The notes: a model not told the origin generated them from the sequence alone. Numbered from the stretch's first letter, positions 44,703-53,977 are shown. The stretch is 64,000 bases of DNA from CAZKBP01 sp964551015 (GCA_964551015.1 CAZKBP010000008.1:1-64000); one strand, 5' to 3'. Numbers and translations: made by a program.

Positions 44703-47700
44703 TTATTCAATTCCATTTCCTCTTGCTTCTCTATAGCGGCTCTCAAGTTCCGCTAAATCAGGAAAGTGGGCATCTCGCCATTCCATCCTGCTCGGACTTC
44801 GATTTTTTTTGGTTGCCTTAAGTGCTTCCGCTTGCCAAAATTGAATACCCTCTGCATGTTCATCTAACAAAGCTTCACCCGCTCCTCTCTCGTGCAAACG
44901 TAGGAATTCCACTAGTCTATTATGGTATTCCACGATTTTGGCCTGCCAAGTAGTCAAAATTCCTTCTTGATTTGGTGCTTGTTTCTCACCCCTTGGTGTT
45001 TCAACTACTCTTTCAGTTGGAGGTGGGTTTTCTCCAAATCTTTCAACCATTTGCCTAACATGCCCTAGCTCATGTTCCAAGTCAAGGAATCTCATCTCAG
45101 GGCGTAATCTCACAATTCGTTCTACACGAACTGTATTGCCATTTGAATCTACAAATTCTTTTATAGAAACGTGAGGGTCTCCATTTGTCATTTCTACCTC
45201 GAAGCCATGTTGCTGAATTTCTGCTACTATATCGTTGTAATTTGGATGTTCTTCCATCCGAACTTCACCAGTGCGGATAGATTCAGGGGTAGGATCTAAG
45301 CCTTCCTTGGCACCTGTTTCGAGTGCTCTCTTTTGTCTCGTTTCAGGGTCTCTCAGTCCCCGACGAGCACCGCTCCATATTTCTCCTCCCACCCCTTTGA
45401 TCCCTTCCATTCCTCGTTCATAAGCTCCTCTGAAGCCTCCCTCGCGAATCCCTCGGAGGCCTCCTCGGAAAGGAGCGCGGGTCGGACGCCCAAAGCTACC
45501 TCCCGGAGGGCCGGTTCTGACACCCCGCACACCCGCTCTCACTCCCAAAAATACCATAAGGGCTGTAAAGGTACCTGTGATACCCCGGTAGGTTCGCTCG
45601 CCTTCGCTCAGGGTTCTTCCCGTTACTACTTCTTCTCCGCTCCAAGCTTCGTACACATAAGTCAGACCCACGGCATCGGTGAAAGCCAAAAGTAAGACGG
45701 CGGGAGAGTGTCCCTCGGCCACCTGCCCACCTCTGTGAACTAGAGCCGCGATGAAAGCAACGGCAATCAGGATCGCACCTGCAATCATGAGCGCAGACCA
45801 GGCACTCAACACTACACCCGATACAATCGCCACGATGGCGGCTACGACAAGGGCTACGACCACTAAAACCACCAAACCAACCAGAATCTCTCCTAGGGCT
45901 CTCAAAGCACCCTTCCACCAAGGTTCTCCGGCGCGAATGGCTGCCTCCTCGGCGCGATCGCTTACTTGGTCTGTTAAAGGTTTTTTCGCTTCACGAAGGC
46001 TATCATTAGTCGCTTGGATGAGTTCTTGCTGAAACTGCTCTTCAAACCCAGCTAGCTCGGTCTGAGCCTGAGAGATGGCTCGGTCTACTTCGGCAAGGGC
46101 ATCTTTGAGGCTTTCTTGCTGTTTTTGCTCCATATCCATCTGGAGGCTCCGGGCTTGTTGACCAAATATAGTCAGAATTTGATCTATCGCCCCCTGTGCT
46201 TGTTGAACAGCTTGAGAGGCTTGCTCATTTGCTCGGGAGGTGATATTCTGAGCATTCGTTTGAAAAGTCGCTTTATTTTCTTCCATCGCCTTCGCTCCTT
46301 CCTGAGTCATTTGTTGGAGCAACTGCTGAATATGGTGAGAACGCTCGGCCAAAGAGCGATGACCGCTCTCAATGACCTCTTGGATGCCGGGCAAATAAGC
46401 ACCTTCTCCCTGAGGGATTACGCCCTCTATTTCCTGCACACTATAATCGATGTCTTGATGGGCTGTTATCGTTGCTCTGTCTACGGTGCTCCGCAACTGA
46501 TTCTGTAGATTTTCTGTTTGCTGAATGGCTTGAGTTTGTGCTTCTTCCAATCTCTGGGCGGTATGCATTCCAATGGTATCTAAATGCTGTAAAGCCTCGT
46601 TCAAGTGCTGATCGATGCCTGTCTCTACTCCTTGGAAACTAGCCCGTACCCCTTCCAAAGCACGTATCTGTCTATCCAGAATTACTGTCTCGAGCGCGTT
46701 TTGCGTGTCCTGAATTTGTTGGAGAACTCGTTCTCTAAACTCATCGTATCTAGTACTTAAATCACGTGCTTGTCTCACCAAATCTTGCCGGATAGGTCTT
46801 TTCTTGGCACGAATGTCTTCTGCACTTTCCTGACCTACCTGAATAGCCGCTCGTTGGGAATATCTTTGACGGTAACGATTGGCTACCGCTCGAGAATCTT
46901 GAAGGGTTTCACCAGAGGCATTTTCTAGTTCGCCATCGGCACGGTCTGCCTCGCTATTAGCAAAATTGATGAGTGCCTGTTTTTTTTCTGAGAGGTAGGT
47001 GATGAAGTTATTTCTTCGGCTCCTTAGTTCTTGTTGGCTGGATTGAATCTTTTGATGAGTGGTTTCTTCTATCTGGGCAATCTGTGCTTGTAATTGGGTT
47101 CTAGCGACAGTTTTCTGTTGTTCTGCATAGCTTTGTAGTTCTTCCTGCTTCGCATTTATAGACGCTTGCAATTGATTGATCTGTGCTGCCCCATGTTGCT
47201 GGATGAAAGCAACTCGATCTCGTGCTACTGCCTCAACGAGTTGTTTCTGCGCTTGTGCTTGGGAAGAAATCGCGTTTTTTTGTATTGTTGACTCTCCCCT
47301 CAGGCCATTTAGTAAGATAGACACTTGAGCTTGCACGGTTTCTGGAGGATCAGGATTGGCTTCTAACTCCGAAGGACTTAACTCTCTTTGTGGGATTAAG
47401 CCAAGCAGACTGTCGGGATCAGGGGAAGGCACTTCTCCCGAAGATAGGTCTGATAACATAGGATTATTTGCTGATTCTGAGGAAGAAGGAACAGGTGGAA
47501 TATGATCTTGACTTTCTACTTCCTTGGCCTCATCAGTGTCAACAGATGTGGTTTCTGGCTTGGCATCGGACTCTATCTGAGGGGTCAAATCTGGTGATTC
47601 TGTTCCCTCTACATCATCTGCTAGTAAAGAGTTGGGATCAAGTATCTGGCGAGGTTTCAAGATCATAGGTTTTCCTTCCTCGATATGAGCCTGAGCTAAG

Positions 47701-48134
47701 CCACCTTCTTCTGCTTCGCTTACTTCAGATTGTTTAAAGGCTCGGTTTTTCTGTAAGGAGTTTTGCCGCTTTTGTGCTAAATTACTTTCTTGACGAGCAG
47801 AGTTGTCTTCTTGTGTTTCATCACTACTGTCTATTTCGTAGTTTAGCTCATTTGGCTGAGGGGGCAGGAATGTATTTTCTGTCTGTTTTGAATTAGATAA
47901 GGGTGGCTCGAAATCTTCGGGCGAGAAGCTATACTCAGCTTCGGTTGGGATTTCTGAGTCTGGTGCTTCGTTTTCAAGCTCTTCTTCTTGTGGTTCTTCT
48001 TCTTGCTGATAAATTTGTTGCCTCCGCTGAGCCACTTGGAGAGCTGCCTCCACTTCATCTATGGAAGAACTTTGCTTCCGTCCACGAGACGATGAGGTAA
48101 CTCCGTTTTGGAAAAGACGAGTAAATTCTCCCAT
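44703..48134 (-). CDS. Modular polymorphic-toxin-like protein with C-terminal HELGH metallopeptidase-like domain
   Basis: I start at ATG 48134 (MGEFTRLFQNGVTSSSRGRK, 1143 residues); the longer frame overlaps the divergent AAA gene. In order: an acidic, Pro/Ser/Glu-rich disordered region (1-280); a long Gln/Ala-rich coiled coil (about 280-740); two membrane helices (about 745-800, VVLVVVALVVAAIVAIVSGV); a pretoxin-like linker (about 805-850, with VVTGRTLSEGERTYRGITG and GVRAGVRGVRTG); a Gly/Arg-rich stretch; and a C-terminal domain with the zinc-peptidase motif H1021-E-L-G-H1025. The VTGR-x-L-S-x-x-E-R linker occurs in polymorphic toxins. The gene is paired with an AAA ATPase and a downstream orphan gene. 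The toxin role is inferred. Confidence 0.7.
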   Translation of the reverse strand: MGEFTRLFQNGVTSSSRGRKQSSSIDEVEAALQVAQRRQQIYQQEEEPQEEELENEAPDSEIPTEAEYSFSPEDFEPPLSNSKQTENTFLPPQPNELNYEIDSSDETQEDNSARQESNLAQKRQNSLQKNRAFKQSEVSEAEEGGLAQAHIEEGKPMILKPRQILDPNSLLADDVEGTESPDLTPQIESDAKPETTSVDTDEAKEVESQDHIPPVPSSSESANNPMLSDLSSGEVPSPDPDSLLGLIPQRELSPSELEANPDPPETVQAQVSILLNGLRGESTIQKNAISSQAQAQKQLVEAVARDRVAFIQQHGAAQINQLQASINAKQEELQSYAEQQKTVARTQLQAQIAQIEETTHQKIQSSQQELRSRRNNFITYLSEKKQALINFANSEADRADGELENASGETLQDSRAVANRYRQRYSQRAAIQVGQESAEDIRAKKRPIRQDLVRQARDLSTRYDEFRERVLQQIQDTQNALETVILDRQIRALEGVRASFQGVETGIDQHLNEALQHLDTIGMHTAQRLEEAQTQAIQQTENLQNQLRSTVDRATITAHQDIDYSVQEIEGVIPQGEGAYLPGIQEVIESGHRSLAERSHHIQQLLQQMTQEGAKAMEENKATFQTNAQNITSRANEQASQAVQQAQGAIDQILTIFGQQARSLQMDMEQKQQESLKDALAEVDRAISQAQTELAGFEEQFQQELIQATNDSLREAKKPLTDQVSDRAEEAAIRAGEPWWKGALRALGEILVGLVVLVVVALVVAAIVAIVSGVVLSAWSALMIAGAILIAVAFIAALVHRGGQVAEGHSPAVLLLAFTDAVGLTYVYEAWSGEEVVTGRTLSEGERTYRGITGTFTALMVFLGVRAGVRGVRTGPPGGSFGRPTRAPFRGGLRGIREGGFRGAYERGMEGIKGVGGEIWSGARRGLRDPETRQKRALETGAKEGLDPTPESIRTGEVRMEEHPNYNDIVAEIQQHGFEVEMTNGDPHVSIKEFVDSNGNTVRVERIVRLRPEMRFLDLEHELGHVRQMVERFGENPPPTERVVETPRGEKQAPNQEGILTTWQAKIVEYHNRLVEFLRLHERGAGEALLDEHAEGIQFWQAEALKATKKNRSPSRMEWRDAHFPDLAELESRYREARGNGIE

Positions 48135-48207
48135 ACGATAGCAGATTGTCTTTATTGAGATTAGCATAAATTTTGCCACAAGTTCAAAAAACAAAATTTT
48201 AATAGCT
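48135..48207. promoter_or_regulatory. 73-bp divergent promoter region shared by the toxin-like gene and the AAA ATPase
   Basis: The start codons of the two divergent genes are only 73 bp apart. On the plus strand TAAATTTTG (about 48170-48178) is a near match to TAnnTTTG with one extra spacer base, followed by the AAA start at 48208. On the minus strand AAAATTTTG-type motifs also occur. The arrangement suggests co-regulation. Confidence 0.45.
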
Positions 48208-49722
48208 ATGCCGATCAAAAACGAGACTCCACTCATCCAACTTGAGTTGAGATGGCTAGAAAAAGTAATACTAGGAAGAATATGGGAGGTACAACAGCAA
48301 AGACTATCTCCCGAACAGAAAGGACAACTCGCTCAGGAAATATTTTCTCTAAAAGCCGAGCATCCGAGTGTTTCGCAAGAGATTTTATCGCCCCCTTCTT
48401 TGCAGGTAAACCCTGAACACCCTTACGCATCATTTTTACAAAGACATCAAACGGATTCAGGGGAAAGACTCTTCATAGCCTTAGGGCTGGCTCGTGCTTT
48501 ACAACCAGCTCTTTTCAATGATTTTATTCGCTTGTATTCGCACTTAGATTTACAAAAAGAATTTGGAGGTCTCCTAAAAGCAGACGCGGGGGAAGACTTT
48601 ATTCCGACTATACAAACTTTTCTGTTTCTATGGGCGGGATGTGATTTTAAAGCTAAGCAAGAGGCTATTTTAAGATTCCATCCGAAGCATTGGTTGTTTA
48701 TACAGGGAATATTGAAAGCAAGTTTCTCCTCTAAATCGCTGGGAGACAACTCCTACCAAGAAGAAGGAGACTGGATTAAGTACCAAATTCAGATTCCCCA
48801 CCCGTATCTTCGCTATTTCTTAGGCGGAGAAGCCCCCCGCCTGGATGAGGAGCCTAACTTCCCGGCCTCACTGAGTGAGACTTCTCTCAGTTTTGAAGAT
48901 GTGGTCTTGCCCGAAAGCACCCGTCAAGAATTGCAGGATTTGATCAAATACCTCAGAAACCGCGACCGCCTCTTCGCCATTAAAGGTGTCTCGGATCGGG
49001 TCAGGCCGAGCTACGTAGCCATCTTTTCGGGGATGCCGGGCACGGGCAAAACCATCACCGCCAAAACGATCGGCAAAAGCTTGGGGCTGCCCGTTTATAT
49101 CGTTAATTTAGCGCGGGTGGTTTCTAAATATATCGGAGAGACGGAAAAGAATTTAGAGAAAATCTTTGACCGCTTTGATAAGCAAAATTGTATTCTCTTT
49201 TTTGATGAGGCCGACGCGCTCTTTGGCAAACGCACCGAAGTCAAGGAGGCCAAAGACCGCTACGCTAATCAAGAAGTGGCTTACTTGCTCCAAAAAGTAG
49301 AAAACTTTCAAGGACTGGTCATCCTAGCGACCAATGTATACGATGTACAAAACACCTTCGACCAAGCTTTCCAGCGGCGCATCCGGCGTACAATCCAATT
49401 CCCTTTTCCCAATGAAGCCGAGCGGCGCATCCTCTGGGAAAAGGCTTTGCCTCAGGCTTTTACTTACAAAACCGGGCTTCTACCCCAACTCGCCAAAAAT
49501 TACCAAGTCAACGGTGCTAGCATCAACAACATCATCTCGGACGTGCTCATCGAGGCGGTAGACCGCCAAACCACAAGCATTAGTCTAGAAATGTTAGAGC
49601 CTTGCCTGCGAGTAGATTATCAGCGCCGCCGGGTCAATTTTGAAATTTGCCCCGACTCGATCGCGATCCGAGATATTCGCAAACGCTACGGCATGGCTCC
49701 CAAGCGAGGCATTGGGCAGTAG
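48208..49722 (+). CDS. AAA+ ATPase of the type linked to contractile injection systems
   Basis: 504 residues. The N-terminal 230 residues are helical and unlike any named domain I know. A single AAA+ module follows (about 240-440): Walker A FSGMPGTGKTITAKTIG, Walker B ILFFDEADALFGKRTEV, sensor 1 VILATN and Arg finger FQRRIRR. This layout (N-terminal helical region plus one COG0464-like AAA domain) is that of the ATPases encoded with extracellular contractile injection systems. No sheath, tube or baseplate gene is present here. It starts 73 bp from the divergent toxin-like gene. It probably acts as an unfoldase or loading chaperone for the partner; this is inferred. Confidence 0.8.
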   Translation: MPIKNETPLIQLELRWLEKVILGRIWEVQQQRLSPEQKGQLAQEIFSLKAEHPSVSQEILSPPSLQVNPEHPYASFLQRHQTDSGERLFIALGLARALQPALFNDFIRLYSHLDLQKEFGGLLKADAGEDFIPTIQTFLFLWAGCDFKAKQEAILRFHPKHWLFIQGILKASFSSKSLGDNSYQEEGDWIKYQIQIPHPYLRYFLGGEAPRLDEEPNFPASLSETSLSFEDVVLPESTRQELQDLIKYLRNRDRLFAIKGVSDRVRPSYVAIFSGMPGTGKTITAKTIGKSLGLPVYIVNLARVVSKYIGETEKNLEKIFDRFDKQNCILFFDEADALFGKRTEVKEAKDRYANQEVAYLLQKVENFQGLVILATNVYDVQNTFDQAFQRRIRRTIQFPFPNEAERRILWEKALPQAFTYKTGLLPQLAKNYQVNGASINNIISDVLIEAVDRQTTSISLEMLEPCLRVDYQRRRVNFEICPDSIAIRDIRKRYGMAPKRGIGQ

Positions 49723-49816
49723 CCCAGTTTCTTATTAACTTTGGTCATGTAACAAAAGCATCGTTTCGCATCAGCCAGAGGCGGACGCGAGTTATACATG
49801 AAAAGAAATTTGAAAA

Positions 49817-50923
49817 ATGAAAAGAAGAAAATTTATCAAATACGCTTCCTTGGCGGGAGGCTCTCTGGCTTTGGGCTACTGTGGCCCTCGTGCCGAAACC
49901 CAGGTTAGAAATAGCAGCCAACTAGCTGGATCGGGCAAAATCGGCGTAGCTTTGCTTGGCCTGGGTACTTACAGTACCACACGCCTCGCTCCTGGCTTAC
50001 AAATGACAGGAAACTGCTATCTAGCGGGCATTGTAACGGGTAGCCCCGAAAAAATCCCCGTGTGGCAAGAAAAATATGGCATCAAAGATCGTAATGTTTA
50101 CAATTATGAAAATATGCATCAAATCGCCAATAATGACGAAATTGATGTGATCTACATCGTCGTGCCCACGGGCTTACACGCCCAATACGCCCTCAAAGCA
50201 GCCGATACTGGGAAACACGTCTGGTGCGAAAAACCCATGGCCATGAATGTAGCCGAGTGCCAAAGTATCATAGACGCTTGCCAGAAAAACAAGCTCAAGC
50301 TCTCCATCGGCTATCGGATGCAACACGAGCCCAATACCCAAACCGTGATTCAATACGCTCAAACAAAACCCTACGGAAAAATAGAAGAACTGGAAGCTCT
50401 CGCTGGCTACAATGGAGGCGGTGGCACCGGTTGGCGTTTCCAGAAGGATATGGGCGGAGGGGCACTCTACGATATGGGCGTTTATTGTATCAATGCGCTC
50501 CGCTTTGCCACGGGTCAAGAACCGATCTTGGTAGAAAGTGCCGAGCAATCTACTAAACGCCCCCAAATTTTCACAGAAGTAGATGAAACAACAAAATTTA
50601 CCCTGCAATTCCCCCGTGGCGTGCGTGGTTTTGGACATACCAGCGTAGGTCAGTACATCAACCGTTTGCGTGTAGATTGTGCAGAAGGATGGTATGAATT
50701 GAGCCCCATGCAGACCTACTCGGGCGTAGAGGGGCGCACCAGTGATGGCACCCTGCTCGATCAAGAAGTTCCTCATCAACAAGCCAAACAGATGGACGAC
50801 AATGCCTTGGCCATCCTCAATGACCAACCCGTGCTCGTGCCGGGTGAGGAAGGCTTGCGCGATATCCATATTGTCAATACGATTTTGGAATCCGTAAAAA
50901 GTGGCCAATCGGTGAAGATTTAA
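49817..50923 (+). CDS. Gfo/Idh/MocA family oxidoreductase, Tat-exported
   Basis: 368 residues. The N-terminus MKRRKFIKYASLAGGSLALG has a twin-arginine motif and a hydrophobic segment, with a possible lipobox Cys (LGYCG). The Rossmann fold GVALLGLGTYSTTRLAP and the WCEKPMAMN motif (catalytic Lys of E-K-P) define the Gfo/Idh/MocA family. It is a periplasmic NAD(P)-dependent sugar or inositol dehydrogenase-like enzyme; the cofactor would be folded in before Tat export. Substrate unknown. It is monocistronic. Confidence 0.92.
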   Translation: MKRRKFIKYASLAGGSLALGYCGPRAETQVRNSSQLAGSGKIGVALLGLGTYSTTRLAPGLQMTGNCYLAGIVTGSPEKIPVWQEKYGIKDRNVYNYENMHQIANNDEIDVIYIVVPTGLHAQYALKAADTGKHVWCEKPMAMNVAECQSIIDACQKNKLKLSIGYRMQHEPNTQTVIQYAQTKPYGKIEELEALAGYNGGGGTGWRFQKDMGGGALYDMGVYCINALRFATGQEPILVESAEQSTKRPQIFTEVDETTKFTLQFPRGVRGFGHTSVGQYINRLRVDCAEGWYELSPMQTYSGVEGRTSDGTLLDQEVPHQQAKQMDDNALAILNDQPVLVPGEEGLRDIHIVNTILESVKSGQSVKI

Positions 50924-50987
50924 GTCGTTGTGAGCTTCTCAAATGTAATCTTCGGTTTCAAAACGGAGACTTTTAAGAGCAAATCAC

Positions 50988-52283
50988 TCATTTTTTTTGA
51001 AAAAATAATTTGAGAAGATAAAGAAGCGATAATAGAGAGACAATCATCGCTAAGACAAGCAACTCGGTCTGGCTCAGATTGGAAAGAAACCAAATAATAA
51101 TTAAGGCCGATAATATAGGAACGGTGTAGCCACCAGGAATCTTAAAAATACTTGGGCTTTCTTCTTGCACCTGATTGATCCTCAGCTTGATCGTAGCCAT
51201 GGCTACCCCCAAGTAAATCAACAAGATAGAAGCACTCGCGATAATGGCTAGCTGCTTGAATCCACCCAAGGAAGCAAAGATGAACCCGATGCCTGCATAA
51301 ACGATGATAGCCACGTAGGGAGTAGCGTATTTGGGATGTACTTTGGATAAGAGCGGGAAGGGAATTACTTTATCTAGGGATGCCGCGTATAAGACACGAG
51401 GCATACTCAGTACTTCACTGCTTAGATTACCCAACATAGAAATCGCCGCACTCACGGTTAATAGACTGAAACCAACTGGCCCTATAGCCACACGAGCTAC
51501 TTCACTGAGTGGACTATCTTGGAAATTGGCTAGGCTAGGTCCCAAAACTCCTTGTGATACAGTTTGAATCAATATATAGAGCAGCAGTATTCCAAAAATA
51601 CTCACTAAAATTGCTCTGGGAATGGTGCGATTGGGATTGCGTACTTCTCCACTCACCGATAGTCCCGACTCGGCTCCCTGAAAAGCGAAAAACAAGATCA
51701 GCGAGATTTCTCCCAAGTCTTTGATCGTGGGGAGAGATTCCCAATAGAGATAATCCATCTGCACTACTCCTAAACCTGCCAAGATGATTAAGAAAAGGGG
51801 AATCATTTTAATGGCTGTAATGGACTTCACAAACAAGACTCCTTCTTTCACCCCAATGATATTGATAAAGCCTAAACCTAAAAAGACGACAAGGAAAAAC
51901 GCAATACGAGCTACTTTCCCTTGAAAAACAGGAAATACCGAGGACAGTATATCGGCAATGGCATTGGCCACCGCCGCGTCCGCACCAATCGTAGCCAAGA
52001 CAAAAAGAACTACTGTCAGGAAACCGAGATATTTCCCAAAAGTGGCTTCCATAAAAGCATAGACACCTCCAGTTTCTGTGATTTTGCTCCCTACCTCGGC
52101 AAAGCAGAGCATAATTAACGTGATCAAAAAACCACAAAATAAGTAGGCCAAAATACTGGCCGAACCCAAACGAGCCGCCACAATGGCGGGTAGCACAAAA
52201 ATCCCGGCTCCCACTACGATATTGACAATATTGGCACTCAGTCCCCAAACCCCAATTTCTCTTTTTAACCGCTTCTCTTCCAT
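50988..52283 (-). CDS. APC superfamily amino acid permease
   Basis: 431 residues with about 12 membrane helices. The first helix region IVNIVVGAGIFVLPAIVAAR contains the G-A-G-I-F substrate-binding motif, and FFAFQGAESGLSVSGEVRNP the conserved TM6 region. It resembles the LAT/YcaM-like basic or neutral amino-acid/polyamine transporters. It is an inner-membrane, proton- or antiport-driven importer. It is divergent from purC with a 235-bp spacer. Substrate is not assignable. Confidence 0.92.
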   Translation of the reverse strand: MEEKRLKREIGVWGLSANIVNIVVGAGIFVLPAIVAARLGSASILAYLFCGFLITLIMLCFAEVGSKITETGGVYAFMEATFGKYLGFLTVVLFVLATIGADAAVANAIADILSSVFPVFQGKVARIAFFLVVFLGLGFINIIGVKEGVLFVKSITAIKMIPLFLIILAGLGVVQMDYLYWESLPTIKDLGEISLILFFAFQGAESGLSVSGEVRNPNRTIPRAILVSIFGILLLYILIQTVSQGVLGPSLANFQDSPLSEVARVAIGPVGFSLLTVSAAISMLGNLSSEVLSMPRVLYAASLDKVIPFPLLSKVHPKYATPYVAIIVYAGIGFIFASLGGFKQLAIIASASILLIYLGVAMATIKLRINQVQEESPSIFKIPGGYTVPILSALIIIWFLSNLSQTELLVLAMIVSLLSLLYLLKLFFQKK

Positions 52284-52435
52284 TTTTTGATGTGTGTAAT
52301 TCTATTTACAATAGCGCTTCTTAAAGCGTTGTCAAGTTTTCTTCCTGAAGCTCAATGAAATATAAACTTCCGGCTAAGATCATATATTTTTAGATAGGAC
52401 AAAAATCATCAAAGCAAGATTCAGGTTTTTTTCCT

Positions 52436-52443
52436 TATATTTG
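52436..52443 (+). promoter_or_regulatory. Exact -7 element (TATATTTG) upstream of purC
   Basis: TATATTTG matches the Bacteroidota TAnnTTTG consensus exactly. The predicted start lies about 70 bp upstream of the purC ATG. The -33 region is T-rich without a clean TTTG. Confidence 0.5.
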
Positions 52444-52451
52444 CTATTTAC

Positions 52452-52485
52452 GGTTCTAAACCCGAGTAATACGGGTGAGCCAACC
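52452..52485 (+). promoter_or_regulatory. Nested hairpin in the purC leader
   Basis: ACCCG (52460-52464) pairs with CGGGT (52472-52476) around a 7-base loop, and GGTT (52452-52455) can pair with AACC (52482-52485) outside it. It lies between the -7 element and the purC start. It is not the known purine riboswitch. Confidence 0.3.
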
Positions 52486-52518
52486 TAAATCTGAGCAAAG
52501 TATTCTAAGACGGATTAG

Positions 52519-53484
52519 ATGCAAAGCATTCGAGAAACCAATTTTTCTTTTCCCAACCAAAAAGATTTCTATCGGGGCAAGGTTCGTGATGTCTATATTT
52601 TTGAGCAACAACTGCTGATGGTAGCCACCGATAGAATCTCTGCCTTCGACGTGATTTTGCCCGAAGCGATTCCCTACAAGGGACAAGTACTCAATCAACT
52701 GTCTTGGTTTTTTCTGGAAGCTACGCGCTCGATTGTACCTAATTGGGCACAGGCACAGCCAGATCCGAATGTATCTGTGGGTCTCAAGTGTCAACCGCTT
52801 CCTATCGAGATGGTCATCCGAGGGCATTTGGCTGGAAGTGCTTGGCGAGCCTATCGAGATGGGCAACGTTTGTTTAATGTTACGAAGCTGCCAGAAGGTT
52901 TGCGGGAAAATGATCCCCTACCCGAACCGATGATCACTCCCAGCACGAAGGCTGAGCAAGGTCAGCACGACGAAGAAATTTCTCAGGATGAAATTATCCA
53001 ACAGGGTTTGGTGGAGGGGGAAATTTATGAGCAAATTGCGCATTTTACTAAGGAAATTTTCAAAAAAGGGCAAGCCATTGCTTCGGAATGTGGACTCATT
53101 TTGGCGGATACCAAGTATGAATTTGGCTTGTGGGAAGATCAAGTTTATTTGATTGATGAAATTCATACCCCTGATTCTGCCCGTTATTTTGACCGGGAAG
53201 GATTCGAGGAGAGACAGGCGAGCGGCCAAGCACAGCCCCATCGCTCCAAGGAAAAAGTGAGGCAATGGCTAATCAGTCAGGGTTTTCAAGGTCGGAAAGG
53301 AGAGGCCATCCCACTCATGGAAGCGAGCTGGATACAAGCTATTTCTGAGGAATACATTGCCCTCTACGAACAGCTTACCAGTCAGCCTTTCCAGCGTGAG
53401 AAAACAGACCAACGTCTGCCCCAAATGGAAAAACGTATTCAAACTTACTTGATCTCCCAGGAAAATTCACCTAAGACCCAATAA
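52519..53484 (+). CDS. purC: Phosphoribosylaminoimidazole-succinocarboxamide synthase
   Basis: 321 residues. FYRGKVRDVYIFEQQLLMVA and TDRISAFDVILPEAIPYKGQ at the N-terminus, EMVIRGHLAGSAWRAY with MITPSTKAEQGQHDEE in the middle and LADTKYEFGLWEDQVYLIDE (ATP/metal site) identify SAICAR synthase. The length is that of the longer yeast-like form. It condenses CAIR with aspartate in de novo purine synthesis. The leader carries an exact -7 element. It is probably monocistronic. Confidence 0.96.
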   Translation: MQSIRETNFSFPNQKDFYRGKVRDVYIFEQQLLMVATDRISAFDVILPEAIPYKGQVLNQLSWFFLEATRSIVPNWAQAQPDPNVSVGLKCQPLPIEMVIRGHLAGSAWRAYRDGQRLFNVTKLPEGLRENDPLPEPMITPSTKAEQGQHDEEISQDEIIQQGLVEGEIYEQIAHFTKEIFKKGQAIASECGLILADTKYEFGLWEDQVYLIDEIHTPDSARYFDREGFEERQASGQAQPHRSKEKVRQWLISQGFQGRKGEAIPLMEASWIQAISEEYIALYEQLTSQPFQREKTDQRLPQMEKRIQTYLISQENSPKTQ

Positions 53485-53491
53485 AAATCTT

Positions 53492-53499
53492 TAACTTTG
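53492..53499 (+). promoter_or_regulatory. Candidate -7 element (TAACTTTG) upstream of the STAS gene
   Basis: TAACTTTG, 8 bp after the purC stop codon, fits TAnnTTTG exactly and would give a leader of about 90 bases for the STAS-rnz pair. No clear -33 box. Confidence 0.4.
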
Positions 53500-53596
53500 C
53501 CAAGACGATAGATTTCAATAGACATACAATCCCATTGGCAAGGGCAACAAGGCCGTTACAAATAGGATATTAAGGACTCAATAAATTATTTTTCTG

Positions 53597-53977
53597 ATGA
53601 AATATTCGGTAGACAAACAAGAAAAGTATACTTTACTTAAGCTTAATGAAGAAAAATTAGATGCCACCGTATCTCCCAAGCTTAAGTCTACCTTTGTTAC
53701 CTTAAATGCAGAGGGCACCAAAAGCTTTGTCGTAGATTTGAGTGATGTCAAATACGTGGACTCTTCTGGTTTGAGTGCTATCCTGATCGCCAATCGCCTC
53801 TGTAATGAGCAAGAAGGTACGCTCGTACTCGTGGGCGTAACTGACCACGTGATGAAACTCATCAAGATTTCTCAACTAGAAAAGGTACTTAATATACTCC
53901 CCACCGTACAAGAAGGAGTAGATTTGGTATTTATGAATGACCTAGAAAACAACTTAAGAGAGGGGGATGCTGAATAA
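53597..53977 (+). CDS. STAS-domain anti-sigma-factor antagonist-like protein
   Basis: 126 residues forming a single STAS domain. The phosphorylation-site strand-loop DVKYVDSSGLSAI (S56/S57) is intact. A highly acidic C-terminal tail (NDLENNLREGDAE) extends the domain. In partner-switching systems this Ser is phosphorylated by an HPK-like kinase and dephosphorylated by a PP2C/SpoIIE phosphatase. It is 90 bp upstream of rnz, a neighbourhood I recall as common in Cytophagales. A SpoIIE-type remnant lies 2 kb downstream. Confidence 0.9.
   Translation: MKYSVDKQEKYTLLKLNEEKLDATVSPKLKSTFVTLNAEGTKSFVVDLSDVKYVDSSGLSAILIANRLCNEQEGTLVLVGVTDHVMKLIKISQLEKVLNILPTVQEGVDLVFMNDLENNLREGDAE

Noticed and set aside
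45060..45080. DUF4157 call for the HELGH motif
   Set aside because: DUF4157 proteins carry an N-terminal HExxH domain of a different layout; here HELGH is in the C-terminal module.
45333..45921. ORFs on both strands inside the toxin-like gene
   Set aside because: They are low-complexity shadows in the GC-rich linker; the minus frame carrying the membrane helices and VTGR linker has the coherent protein sequence.
44703..49722. Complete extracellular contractile injection system
   Set aside because: Only the AAA ATPase and an effector-like gene are present; no sheath, tube, spike, baseplate or DUF4255 genes are in the window.
52284..52518. Purine riboswitch upstream of purC
   Set aside because: The conserved three-way-junction sequences are absent; only a small hairpin is present.
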